From assembly GCA_020846135.1 (NCBI GenBank), contig JADLEK010000077.1, forward strand, positions 1 to 64,000: a DNA stretch of 64,000 bases. Direction: 5' to 3'. Shown piece by piece: positions 1 to 7,625 of the stretch. The notes beneath the pieces were generated by a model. The model ran no database searches, had not been told where the DNA came from, and was given only the letters and a program-made list of their open reading frames with translations. The position numbers and the translations under genes are program-made. This stretch comes from Gammaproteobacteria bacterium (GTDB lineage: Bacteria > Pseudomonadota > Gammaproteobacteria > Competibacterales > Competibacteraceae). Within the stretch, counting starts at the first letter, position 1. Each line of letters opens with the position of its first letter.

Positions 1-1
1 A

Positions 2-127
2 CTGCTGTCGCACCTGTCGCCACTGGGCTGGGAGCACATCAATCTGACTGGCGACTACATCTGGCCACAGAGCCACCAAGTCCAGCAGGGGCAGTTTAGG
101 CCGTTACGAACTCCCGGTGAGGCTTAG
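2..127 (+). CDS. tnpA: Tn3-family transposase TnpA, C-terminal end only
   Basis: The window opens inside this gene; only the last 41 codons are visible. The translated end contains [15 protein letters not shown] followed by FRPLR, the conserved C-terminus of Tn3-family transposases, which cut and join the 38-bp ends of the element during replicative transposition. The stop codon TAG at 125-127 lies inside the terminal inverted repeat that begins at 123, the arrangement typical of Tn21/Tn501-type elements. The rest of the gene and any cargo lie to the left of the window. Whether the full gene is intact cannot be seen. Confidence 0.9.
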   Translation: MLSHLSPLGWEHINLTGDYIWPQSHQVQQGQFRPLRTPGEA

Positions 128-160
128 CGTGCTTTAATTTCCGTTTCGTGAGCTGACCCC
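123..160 (-). repeat. 38-bp terminal inverted repeat of a Tn21-like Tn3-family transposon
   Basis: Read on the minus strand the element starts GGGGTCAGCTCACG and ends AAAGCACGCTAAG. From memory this differs from the Tn21 inverted repeat at only about five of 38 positions, including the invariant GGGG start and the TAAG inner end. It marks the outer right edge of the transposon, so chromosomal sequence starts at 161. The first five bases outside are TGTCA, the candidate target duplication; the matching copy would be at the left end, outside the window. Confidence 0.85.
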
Positions 161-223
161 TGTCAAAAGATAGACGCCGCTGGAAACCGCAGAGGCCGCA
201 AAATACAAACCAGCGCTACATGA

Positions 224-245
224 ATCCCGACGCCGGGGTTTTTTT
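224..245 (+). terminator. Rho-independent terminator before alaA
   Basis: A 6-bp stem (ATCCCG at 224-229 with CGGGGT at 234-239, one G-U pair) with a 4-base loop is followed by a run of T to 245. It points along the plus strand. It probably ended a plus-strand gene that used to lie upstream and was displaced by the Tn3-family insertion, and it would also insulate alaA from transposon transcription. Confidence 0.6.
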
Positions 246-293
246 AGGTACAATTCCCGCCCGAATTACGCCATTGAAGAGGAAAAACTCCCG

Positions 294-1517
294 ATGCAAC
301 CCGTGCTGAAATCCGCCAAGCTGGCTAACGTCTGTTATGACATTCGTGGTCCGGTGCTGGCGCGCTCCAAACAGATGGAAGACGAAGGACAACGCATCAC
401 CAAGCTCAATATCGGCAACCCGGCCCCATTCGGTTTCCTGGCTCCAGAGGAACTGGTGCAGGACGTGATCCGCAACCTGCCGGAAGCCTCGGGCTATTGC
501 GACTCCAAAGGGCTGTTTGCGGCGCGCAAGGCGGTGATGCATTACACCCAGCAAAAGCAGATTCGCGGCATTCAGGTTGAAGACATTTATATCGGCAACG
601 GCGTATCTGAACTGATTGTGATGGCGCTGCAAGCTCTGTTGAACAATGGCGACGAAGTGCTGATTCCGGCCCCGGATTATCCCTTATGGACTGCAGCAGT
701 CAGCCTGTCCGGTGGGATACCGCGCCATTATCTCTGCGATGAACAGGCCGACTGGCTGCCCGATCTGGACGACCTGCGCGGCAAGATCACGCCTAACACC
801 CGGGCGCTGGTGATCATCAACCCCAACAACCCGACCGGCGCGCTGTATTCGGTGGAACTGCTACGAGAACTGGTCGAAATCGCCCGGCAGCATCAACTCA
901 TCATTTATGCCGACGAGATCTACGACAAAGTGCTTTACGACGGGAACCGGCATACTTCAATCGCCTCATTGACCGAGGATGTGTTGTGCCTGACGTTCAA
1001 TGGTCTGTCGAAAAACTACCGGGCTTGCGGCTACCGGGCGGGCTGGATGATCGTGTCCGGCGAGCAGAGCCACGCCCGGGACTATATCGAGGGCCTGACC
1101 ATCCTCTCCTCGATGCGACTGTGCGCCAATGTGCCGGCCCAGTACGCGATCCAGACCGCTTTAGGCGGCTACCAAAGCATCGATGATCTGGTGCTGCCTA
1201 CCGGTCGGCTGGGCAAACAGCGCGATGTAGCGTTCGAGTTGCTGAACGCGCTGCCTGGCGTCAGTTGCGTTAAGCCCAAAGCTGCGCTCTATCTTTTTCC
1301 CCGGCTCGATCTGCATCGTTACCCGATCGCCGACGACCAGCAATTCGTTCTCGATCTACTGCTGGAAGAGAAAGTACTGCTGGTGCAAGGCAGTGGTTTC
1401 AACTGGCCGCACCCCGATCACCTGCGGATTGTGTTTCTGCCCCACGAAGATGATTTGACCGATGCTATCGAGCGCTTTGGGCGTTTCCTGGAACGGTATC
1501 ACGCCCGTCATGCTTAA
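294..1517 (+). CDS. alaA: Alanine aminotransferase AlaA (class I/II PLP aminotransferase)
   Basis: 407 residues, close to E. coli AlaA (YfbQ) in length and sequence: it shares NVCYDIRGPVL, LNIGNPAPFGF, EDIYIGNGVSELIV, PAPDYPLWTAAVSLS and INPNNPTGA. AlaA makes L-alanine from pyruvate and glutamate in the cytoplasm using pyridoxal phosphate. The PLP-binding lysine is K240 in FNGLSKNYR; the NPNNPTGA and ADEIYDK stretches are the usual cofactor contacts. The start follows GAGGAAAAACTCCCG, a good ribosome site. The gene stands alone, with the transposon edge about 130 bases upstream. Its codon use matches its neighbours, so it looks like native core metabolism rather than cargo. Confidence 0.95.
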   Translation: MQPVLKSAKLANVCYDIRGPVLARSKQMEDEGQRITKLNIGNPAPFGFLAPEELVQDVIRNLPEASGYCDSKGLFAARKAVMHYTQQKQIRGIQVEDIYIGNGVSELIVMALQALLNNGDEVLIPAPDYPLWTAAVSLSGGIPRHYLCDEQADWLPDLDDLRGKITPNTRALVIINPNNPTGALYSVELLRELVEIARQHQLIIYADEIYDKVLYDGNRHTSIASLTEDVLCLTFNGLSKNYRACGYRAGWMIVSGEQSHARDYIEGLTILSSMRLCANVPAQYAIQTALGGYQSIDDLVLPTGRLGKQRDVAFELLNALPGVSCVKPKAALYLFPRLDLHRYPIADDQQFVLDLLLEEKVLLVQGSGFNWPHPDHLRIVFLPHEDDLTDAIERFGRFLERYHARHA

Positions 1518-1680
1518 CCACTGACGCCGACTGAGCAGTATACCCAATCCGTTGTGGAGAAAATTCACAGTGCTTTGAGCAAAGAACACCTATCAGGCGC
1601 AATTCTGAGCGGGCGGCGATGATGAAAAAATCCGGGTCATGGTGATTGAAGACCAACTCTTGAGCCGGTATCGGCGTGGC

Positions 1681-2541
1681 TTAAATCCGGCTCAGTAATT
1701 CCGCCTTTTTGGCGGCAAACTCTTCAGAGCTGAGAATGGCTTTGGCGTGTAGATCAGCCAGTCGTTCAATCAGGGCGAATACGTCATTTTCATCGCTACG
1801 AAGCGGTTCGCCTGCGAGAATTGACGGCAGCGGTGCGGGGCTTGTCTCGGTCGGTGCGGAAGTCCATGGCGTCTGACCATCGACCGACAGCACCGGCAGC
1901 CGGCTGACTTCCACCAGTCCATATTGACTGGAAAAGGTGAGCGATCCGCCATAGCCCTGCTGTTGTGAGAATCCGCCGATCTGATGATCCAGCGTATCGT
2001 AGATCGTGACTTGGCCGTTGATTTCAATCGCCAGCCGTCGGGCTTGCGCGAAATAGGCATAACGCACGTCGTTTTGGGCGCCGGTGCTGGTCGGCCAGCG
2101 CAAATCCGCCCCCCACCAGTCGCCCGATGAACCGCCGACCGGTGCGATGAACAGGCTGACCGACCCGACCGACCCGGCTCCATTCTGCGTTTGCGAGTTG
2201 CTGTAGCTATCTTGCCGCTGTTCATAACCGCCGCTTTGACTCTGCGCCTGAAAGCTGCCGCTGCGGATCAGATCAGGCTGGTTGTTCACCAGAGCAGCCA
2301 GTTCGCTACATAATCCGTCAACCCGGTTTTTCAGTGTGTAATTGAACATATCCGAGAGCATGATCATTCCGCCCGCCATCCATTGGCCGGAACCGCCCAA
2401 TTCAGGATGATTGAACTGCGCCATGCTGCCTTGACCGTGGATCACGGCTTCCAGCAGGCTGGCGACCGCCGCCGGACTGAAATCGTAGCGTTGCGCCAGG
2501 TTATTGATGACCTGCTGACCGGCGGGAGAGAGGTTTTGCAT
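1681..2541 (-). CDS. Conserved protein of unknown function with C-terminal SHOCT domain
   Basis: 286 residues. The last 45 or so residues form a SHOCT domain (LIERLADLHAKAILSSEEF then AAKKAELLSRI), a short helical module usually found at protein ends and thought to mediate oligomerisation. The N-terminal 60 residues look helical. The middle (residues 85-130) is rich in Gln, Ser, Gly and Tyr and probably disordered, followed by a beta-rich stretch around 130-225. There is no signal peptide or membrane segment. It precedes no obvious operon partner; murI lies upstream on the same strand with a 50-base gap, so co-transcription is possible. Function unknown. Confidence 0.75.
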   Translation of the reverse strand: MQNLSPAGQQVINNLAQRYDFSPAAVASLLEAVIHGQGSMAQFNHPELGGSGQWMAGGMIMLSDMFNYTLKNRVDGLCSELAALVNNQPDLIRSGSFQAQSQSGGYEQRQDSYSNSQTQNGAGSVGSVSLFIAPVGGSSGDWWGADLRWPTSTGAQNDVRYAYFAQARRLAIEINGQVTIYDTLDHQIGGFSQQQGYGGSLTFSSQYGLVEVSRLPVLSVDGQTPWTSAPTETSPAPLPSILAGEPLRSDENDVFALIERLADLHAKAILSSEEFAAKKAELLSRI

Positions 2542-2591
2542 GGTGATGGATACTCTTGAGTAGAAAAGGTAACTCTTTATAGGAAATCGCC

Positions 2592-3473
2592 TCAGGATTC
2601 AAAATGATCTAGCGGACCGCGTCGATCAGCAGCAGATGGATCCTGGTGAGAAATTTCAAGACCCAGCGGTGGGTCGGATAGAGCGTCAAGCACAATGGAA
2701 TAGCCCAGCAGCCGGCTCATCACCTGGGCGGTCGACTCTAGCGAGCCACTGGTGAAATACTCTTCAGCGCCCGGCCCGCTGCGATCCGCCAGCAATTCCA
2801 AGGCCTCCAGTCGATGACGCAATTGTCGGGCCACGGCGGCGCTTGGATCAAGAATAGCGACATCAGGGCCGACCAGCCGCTCAATCAGCGGAGTCAGGAA
2901 CGGATAATGGGTGCAGCCTAGCACCAGCGTATCAGCATCTTCAGCCAGCAACGGCCCCAGATAGCGCTCGAGCAGGGCGTGCGGGCGAGGACCGCTCAAG
3001 TCGCCCTGCTCGACGCAATCCGCCAGCCCCGGACAGGGTTGCGCCAACACCCGCGCCTGTCGGCCATGCCGGTCCAGCAGATCGGCGAATTTGGCGCTGC
3101 GCACGGTATGACCGGTCGCCAGAATGCCGACCACCCCGGATCGAGTCATGGCGACTGCGGGCTTGATGGCCGGCTCGATGCCAATAATCGGAACGGTGAA
3201 CTGCTGACGTAACTGGGCAATGGCTGCCGCCGTTGCGGTGTTGCAGGCCACCACGACCGCTTTCGCGCCGCGCTCCAGCAGAAATTCAGTGATGGCGACC
3301 GAGCGCTCCAGGATGAATGCGGCCGGCTGATTGCCGTAGGGGGCATGGCCCGAGTCGGCCACATACAGCAAGGCCTCGTGCGGCAGATCGGAGCGGATCC
3401 GCCGCAGCACCGACAGCCCGCCTACCCCGGAATCAAAGATGCCGACCGGATGGTTGTTGTCCATTGTGACCAT
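2592..3473 (-). CDS. murI: Glutamate racemase MurI
   Basis: 293 residues, slightly longer than the usual 265-285. It converts L-glutamate to D-glutamate for peptidoglycan precursors. Visible family motifs are GIFDSGVGGLSVLR near the start, YVADSGHAPYG, the first catalytic cysteine in VVACNTATAAA and the second in LGCTHYPFL. The start used here is MVTMDNNHPVG; an internal ATG three codons later is equally plausible because neither has a strong ribosome site. The C-terminal 30 residues past the core are variable. It is transcribed away from the KimA-like gene, with 337 bases between the two. Confidence 0.95.
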   Translation of the reverse strand: MVTMDNNHPVGIFDSGVGGLSVLRRIRSDLPHEALLYVADSGHAPYGNQPAAFILERSVAITEFLLERGAKAVVVACNTATAAAIAQLRQQFTVPIIGIEPAIKPAVAMTRSGVVGILATGHTVRSAKFADLLDRHGRQARVLAQPCPGLADCVEQGDLSGPRPHALLERYLGPLLAEDADTLVLGCTHYPFLTPLIERLVGPDVAILDPSAAVARQLRHRLEALELLADRSGPGAEEYFTSGSLESTAQVMSRLLGYSIVLDALSDPPLGLEISHQDPSAADRRGPLDHFES

Positions 3474-3660
3474 AGTTCAATTTAAATCATTAAGTTGCAT
3501 GACGTTCGCCTTGATCTCAAACCAGACTTGGCGCCGGCAGGATGCCCGTTCCACACCGCAATTGATCCGTAACGATGGTTTTTTGCTCAGTTCGGCTTGC
3601 GGTTATCAAGTCCGTATTTTTCTTGGCTCTCCGTCCTCAGCGGTAACGACTTGGTGCGGA

Positions 3661-3685
3661 GTTATCCACAGTTTTTGTGGATAAC
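3661..3685. promoter_or_regulatory. Perfect palindrome of two DnaA-box 9-mers in the murI/permease intergenic region
   Basis: The 337-base divergent gap 3474-3810 holds little else. Here a perfect 10-bp inverted repeat (GTTATCCACA, 5-base spacer, TGTGGATAAC) contains TTATCCACA at 3662-3670 and its reverse complement at 3676-3684, both exact matches to the DnaA-box consensus. It could be a DnaA-responsive operator for murI or the permease, a DnaA titration site or simply a hairpin; there is no T-run beyond it. No AT-rich unwinding element or cluster of further boxes is visible, so an origin is unlikely. Confidence 0.5.
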
Positions 3686-3810
3686 TCGCCAAGGTTCCGC
3701 CATCATGGAGTTGCTGATGGCAAACTCCGCCCGTTTTTTGCCGCAACGCAACAAGTTAGCCAGTGGAGTATAGTGATCGAGTGCAACCTGGAAATCGATG
3801 AGAATCCGCC

Positions 3811-5775
3811 ATGCCGTTTGTTGCAAAAGTCAGGGAGGCGGTGATTGGCAAGCCGCACGACCCTCTTCATGCTGATACCCGCCAGCACATCGCGCTGGTG
3901 GCCTTTCTGGCCTGGATCGGTCTGGGCGCTGACGGTCTGTCCTCGGCCTGCTACGGCCCGGAAGAAGCGTTTCTGGCACTGGGCCAGTACACCCATTTTG
4001 GCCTCTACCTCGCTGCTGCCACCTTCCTGACCGTGTTCATCATCGCCCTGGCCTACAACCAGGTGATCGAGTTATTCCCTTCCGGCGGCGGCGGTTACAA
4101 AGTGGCTACCCAACTACTCGGTCCCCGCGCCGGTCTGGTCTCCGGATCAGCGCTGCTGGTCGACTATATCCTGACCATCGCCATTTCCATCGCCGCCAGC
4201 GGCGACGCCCTGTTCAGTTTGTTGCCACCCAGCGCCCAATCCTACAAATTATCGGTCCAGATCGCGCTGATCATTCTCCTGATCATGCTCAACCTGCGCG
4301 GCATGAAGGAATCCATCAAGCTGTTGCTACCCATTTTTCTGGGCTTCTTCCTGACCCACGCCTTCCTGATCATTTACGGGGTGATCGCCCATGCCGAAGG
4401 TCTGCCACGTCTGATCCCGGACACCATTAATGAGACCCAGCAGCTCACCGGACAGATGGGCTGGGTCTTCGCCGCCGCGCTGTTCCTGCGCGCCTATTCG
4501 CTGGGCGGCGGCACCTACACCGGCCTGGAGGCGGTCTCGAACAACGTCAACATGCTGAGCGAGCCGCGGGTTAAAACCGGGCGCTACACCATGCTGTACA
4601 TGGCCAGCTCGCTAAGTTTCACTGCTGGCGGCGTCATTCTGCTGTACCTGCTCTGGAACGCCCAGCCGGTCGCTCACCAGACCCTGAATGCCGTCACCTT
4701 CGGGGCTATCATCGGCAGTTGGCAATTGGATCCGTTCCTCAGTCATGCTCTGCTGGCGATCGTGCTGCTGCTGGAGGCTGGGCTGCTGTTCGTCGCCGCC
4801 AACACCGGCTTCCTCGGCGGGCCGACCGTACTGGCTAACATGGCGGTCGATTCCTGGATTCCCCGCCAGTTTCGCAACCTGTCCGGGCGGCTGGTCACCC
4901 AGAATGGCATCTTTCTGATGGGACTGGGGGCGTTCGCTATTCTGGCCTGGACCCGGGGCGATGTGTCGGTGCTGGTCGTCCTCTATAGCATCAACGTCTT
5001 CATCACCTTTTCCCTGTCGCTGCTGGGTCTGTGCCGGCACTGGTGGCATAGTCGCTATGACGTGGATGGCTGGAAATCACGACTGGCGCTGGCGTTGCTG
5101 GGCTTCACAGTGACCGGCGGCATCCTGATCGTGACCGTGGTGGAAAAGTTCGCCGAGGGCGGCTGGCTCACCATCCTGATCACCGGCCTGATCATTGGGC
5201 TGTGCGCACTGATTCGGCGCCATTACGAGCGGGTCCGCCAGCAGTTGCGCACGGTGGATGCGCTCTATGCGCCGCGCCCGCACTGGGAAGAGGATTTGCC
5301 GGAACCGCCGCTGGATTCCGATCAGCCGACCGCCATTTTTCTGGTGGGCAAAAATCGCGGCTTGGGGATGTACGCGCTGAAATGGCTGAATGAACTGTTC
5401 CCTGGTCATTTCAAGAACTTCATCTTTATCAGCGTCGGCGAAGTCGATGCCGAGAGCTATGGCGGCAAGGGTGCGTTGCGGTCGCTGCAATACCAGATCG
5501 AAAATTCGCTGCGCTACTACGTCAACTATTGCCACAGTGAAGGCTGGGCGGCGACTTCTTACGCGGCTTATGGCACCGACGTCGAGACGGAACTGGAAAA
5601 ACTGGCGACGCAAGTCACGGAGGATTATCCCAACAGCGTGTGCCTGGGTAGCAAGCTGATTTTTGATAACGAAAGCTGGCTGATCTCGTGGCTGCACAAT
5701 CACACCGCCATCGCCATGCAGCGCCGCCTGCATCTGCGGGAAATCCAGATGATCGTGACGCCGATCAAGATTTAA
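3811..5775 (+). CDS. APC-superfamily permease, KimA (YdaO)-like
   Basis: 654 residues: about 12 membrane segments in the first 465, then a soluble C-terminal region. Shared features with Bacillus KimA, a proton-coupled potassium importer, include the early GLGADGLSSACYGPEE stretch, FPSGGGGYKVATQLLG, SGSALLVDYILTIAISIAA, LNLRGMKES, TYTGLEAVSNNV and VAANTGFLGGP. The C-terminal domain (about 480-654) resembles the regulatory universal-stress-like tail of KimA. Substrate assignment to potassium is inference; an amino acid is the alternative. The start is the first ATG after the DnaA-box palindrome region, with GAGAATCCGCC before it as a weak ribosome site. The next gene follows after 60 bases. 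Confidence 0.75.
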   Translation: MPFVAKVREAVIGKPHDPLHADTRQHIALVAFLAWIGLGADGLSSACYGPEEAFLALGQYTHFGLYLAAATFLTVFIIALAYNQVIELFPSGGGGYKVATQLLGPRAGLVSGSALLVDYILTIAISIAASGDALFSLLPPSAQSYKLSVQIALIILLIMLNLRGMKESIKLLLPIFLGFFLTHAFLIIYGVIAHAEGLPRLIPDTINETQQLTGQMGWVFAAALFLRAYSLGGGTYTGLEAVSNNVNMLSEPRVKTGRYTMLYMASSLSFTAGGVILLYLLWNAQPVAHQTLNAVTFGAIIGSWQLDPFLSHALLAIVLLLEAGLLFVAANTGFLGGPTVLANMAVDSWIPRQFRNLSGRLVTQNGIFLMGLGAFAILAWTRGDVSVLVVLYSINVFITFSLSLLGLCRHWWHSRYDVDGWKSRLALALLGFTVTGGILIVTVVEKFAEGGWLTILITGLIIGLCALIRRHYERVRQQLRTVDALYAPRPHWEEDLPEPPLDSDQPTAIFLVGKNRGLGMYALKWLNELFPGHFKNFIFISVGEVDAESYGGKGALRSLQYQIENSLRYYVNYCHSEGWAATSYAAYGTDVETELEKLATQVTEDYPNSVCLGSKLIFDNESWLISWLHNHTAIAMQRRLHLREIQMIVTPIKI

Positions 5776-5835
5776 TCCAGGGCACAAAGGTGACAATTTC
5801 AGATCTGAAAGACTTTTGAACGAGGAGTACCTGGT

Positions 5836-7530
5836 ATGAATATCAACGCGGCGATTATTGACCAGCGCTCCAACCAGATCGTCGAAGAAATCCGCGCCGA
5901 AGCAGCAACCCGATTCAATATCACCGACGCGGGTCGGCTCAAGTCGCTGGCTTTTGTCTTCTGGTGCGTGAAAAAACTGCTCGATCTCGAAACCGAAGAG
6001 GTTTTGGATACGCTCACCGAAGGCGGTCAGGATTTTGGCGTTGACGCATTGCATATTGCCGATGAACAGGACGGCGAATTCACTGTGACCCTGTTCCAGG
6101 CTAAATATAACCGCGACCTGTCCGGCAATAGCAATTTCCCGGAAACCGGAATCAAGTCACTGGTCAACGCCATTCGCTATCTATTCGACCCCAACGCCGA
6201 GGTGACTCTGAATCCGGCATTGCGTCCCAAAATAGAAGACGTGCGCTCACGGATCCGCGAAGGCTTGCTCCCCCGAATCCGGGCGGTACTGTGCAATAAC
6301 GGTTTGAAATGGAAAAGCGAAGGTCAGGCGCATATTAATCGAGCAAATTTTGGTAGCCAGGTGGCGTGGGAATACTTGAACCACGATGGCCTGGTCGGGA
6401 TTATGCAGGCTCCAAAAATCGTCACGGATACCCTGCGCTTATCGGGCAAAGCCGTCGTGGAAGACTTCAATTACAGCCGGGTATTAATCGGCAAAATATC
6501 CGTGGAGGAAATTGCGGCGCTGATGGAGCGCCATGGGGAACGGCTACTGGAGCGAAATATCCGCCGCTATCTCGGCTTACAGGGTAATCGAGTCAATGAG
6601 GCCATCCGCGCCACACTCAGTCAACCCCAGGAGCAACCAAATTTCTACTTCTACAATAACGGCGTCACTCTGACCTGCGCCAAATTCGATTACAACGCCC
6701 TACAAAGCGGCGACTACCAAGTTCGAGTTGAGAACTTGCAGATCATCAATGGCGGGCAAACCTGCATGACTATTTTTCGCACCTTGCGGCATGAGTTGCC
6801 CATCGTCGGCGCTCATCTCGATCAGGCGTTTGTCATGGTTCGACTGTACCAATTGCCGGCGGATCGGGAAGATTTCATCAGGAATATCACCTATGCCACC
6901 AACAACCAGAACCCGGTTGATTTGCGTGACCTACGTGCTAACGACGAGCGCCAGAATCGCTTGACCCTGGCGATCAAAGAACTGGGCTTCAGCTATCGTC
7001 CGAAACGCGCCGAGACCGCCAGCAAACCGGAAGAGATCACCAGTGGCACTGCCGCTGAAGCGGTGCTGTCGGTCTGGCGGCGACGGCCCCACCAGGCAAA
7101 ATTTCTCGCTCGGGAACACTTCGGCAAGCTGTACGACAAAATCTTTACGCCGACCTTGAATGGTGCGCAGGTCATCGTGGCGACGCTGATCTACCGGATC
7201 GCCGAAAACAAGCGCAAGCGCCCCGGCCCTGACGCTCCTGACTTCATCCCTTACGCCTCGTGTTTTCTAGCCATGCAAATGGGCCGACGCCTGCTGACCG
7301 ACATGGGGTTGAAATCCGTCGAACAACTGGATCACGGCAACCTGCCTGACGCCCGGCAACGAATCGAAGGTCAGGGCGAAGCGTACTTGAAGCGGGCGAT
7401 CATGGAAGTCGGCAAAGCGTTACAACGCCTGTATGGTTCGCAAAGGACTTCATTGCAAAGGCTGTCCGCCACCTTCCGGCGCGCTGATCTCATCGATGAA
7501 TTGGACGCCATCGCTAGGGAACCGGTATGA
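5836..7530 (+). CDS. AIPR-family (abortive infection phage resistance) protein
   Basis: 564 residues, a normal length for AIPR proteins. The diagnostic block runs from about residue 265 to 340: NFYFYNNGVTLTCAKFDYN, then VENLQIINGGQTCMTIF, matching the NNG...N.QIVNG.QT pattern of the family, followed by ITYATNNQNPVDLRDLRAND. AIPR proteins were named from a lactococcal abortive-infection gene and often sit next to restriction or other defence genes; their biochemical action is not settled. The N-terminus (FWCVKKLL, GGQDFGVDALHI) looks like a nuclease-type fold seen in relatives. A clear GAGGAG lies 8 bases before the ATG. No modification or restriction partner is visible here; the only downstream companion is a coupled 25-codon frame. 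Confidence 0.85.
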   Translation: MNINAAIIDQRSNQIVEEIRAEAATRFNITDAGRLKSLAFVFWCVKKLLDLETEEVLDTLTEGGQDFGVDALHIADEQDGEFTVTLFQAKYNRDLSGNSNFPETGIKSLVNAIRYLFDPNAEVTLNPALRPKIEDVRSRIREGLLPRIRAVLCNNGLKWKSEGQAHINRANFGSQVAWEYLNHDGLVGIMQAPKIVTDTLRLSGKAVVEDFNYSRVLIGKISVEEIAALMERHGERLLERNIRRYLGLQGNRVNEAIRATLSQPQEQPNFYFYNNGVTLTCAKFDYNALQSGDYQVRVENLQIINGGQTCMTIFRTLRHELPIVGAHLDQAFVMVRLYQLPADREDFIRNITYATNNQNPVDLRDLRANDERQNRLTLAIKELGFSYRPKRAETASKPEEITSGTAAEAVLSVWRRRPHQAKFLAREHFGKLYDKIFTPTLNGAQVIVATLIYRIAENKRKRPGPDAPDFIPYASCFLAMQMGRRLLTDMGLKSVEQLDHGNLPDARQRIEGQGEAYLKRAIMEVGKALQRLYGSQRTSLQRLSATFRRADLIDELDAIAREPV

Positions 7531-7604
7531 CCTTATTGGACAAGAGGATCGAAGCGCTCCGACGCACACCCGCCGCCTATCTGACGGGTAAAGCATCGCC
7601 CTAG
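7527..7604 (+). CDS. 25-residue open frame overlapping the AIPR stop (possible truncated partner)
   Basis: ATG at 7527 overlaps the AIPR stop by four bases (ATGA), the usual geometry of translational coupling. The frame encodes MTLLDKRIEALRRTPAAY and seven more residues, then stops at TAG. Its start resembles the helical beginning of a longer protein, so it may be the stub of a lost partner gene rather than a working peptide. No family recognised. Confidence 0.3.
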   Translation: MTLLDKRIEALRRTPAAYLTGKASP

Positions 7605-7625
7605 AATAAGGCAGGCAAGCCCTGC

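Noticed and set aside
3474..3810. Replication origin around the DnaA-box palindrome
   Set aside because: Only two boxes, no AT-rich unwinding region, and no dnaA, gidA or recF nearby.
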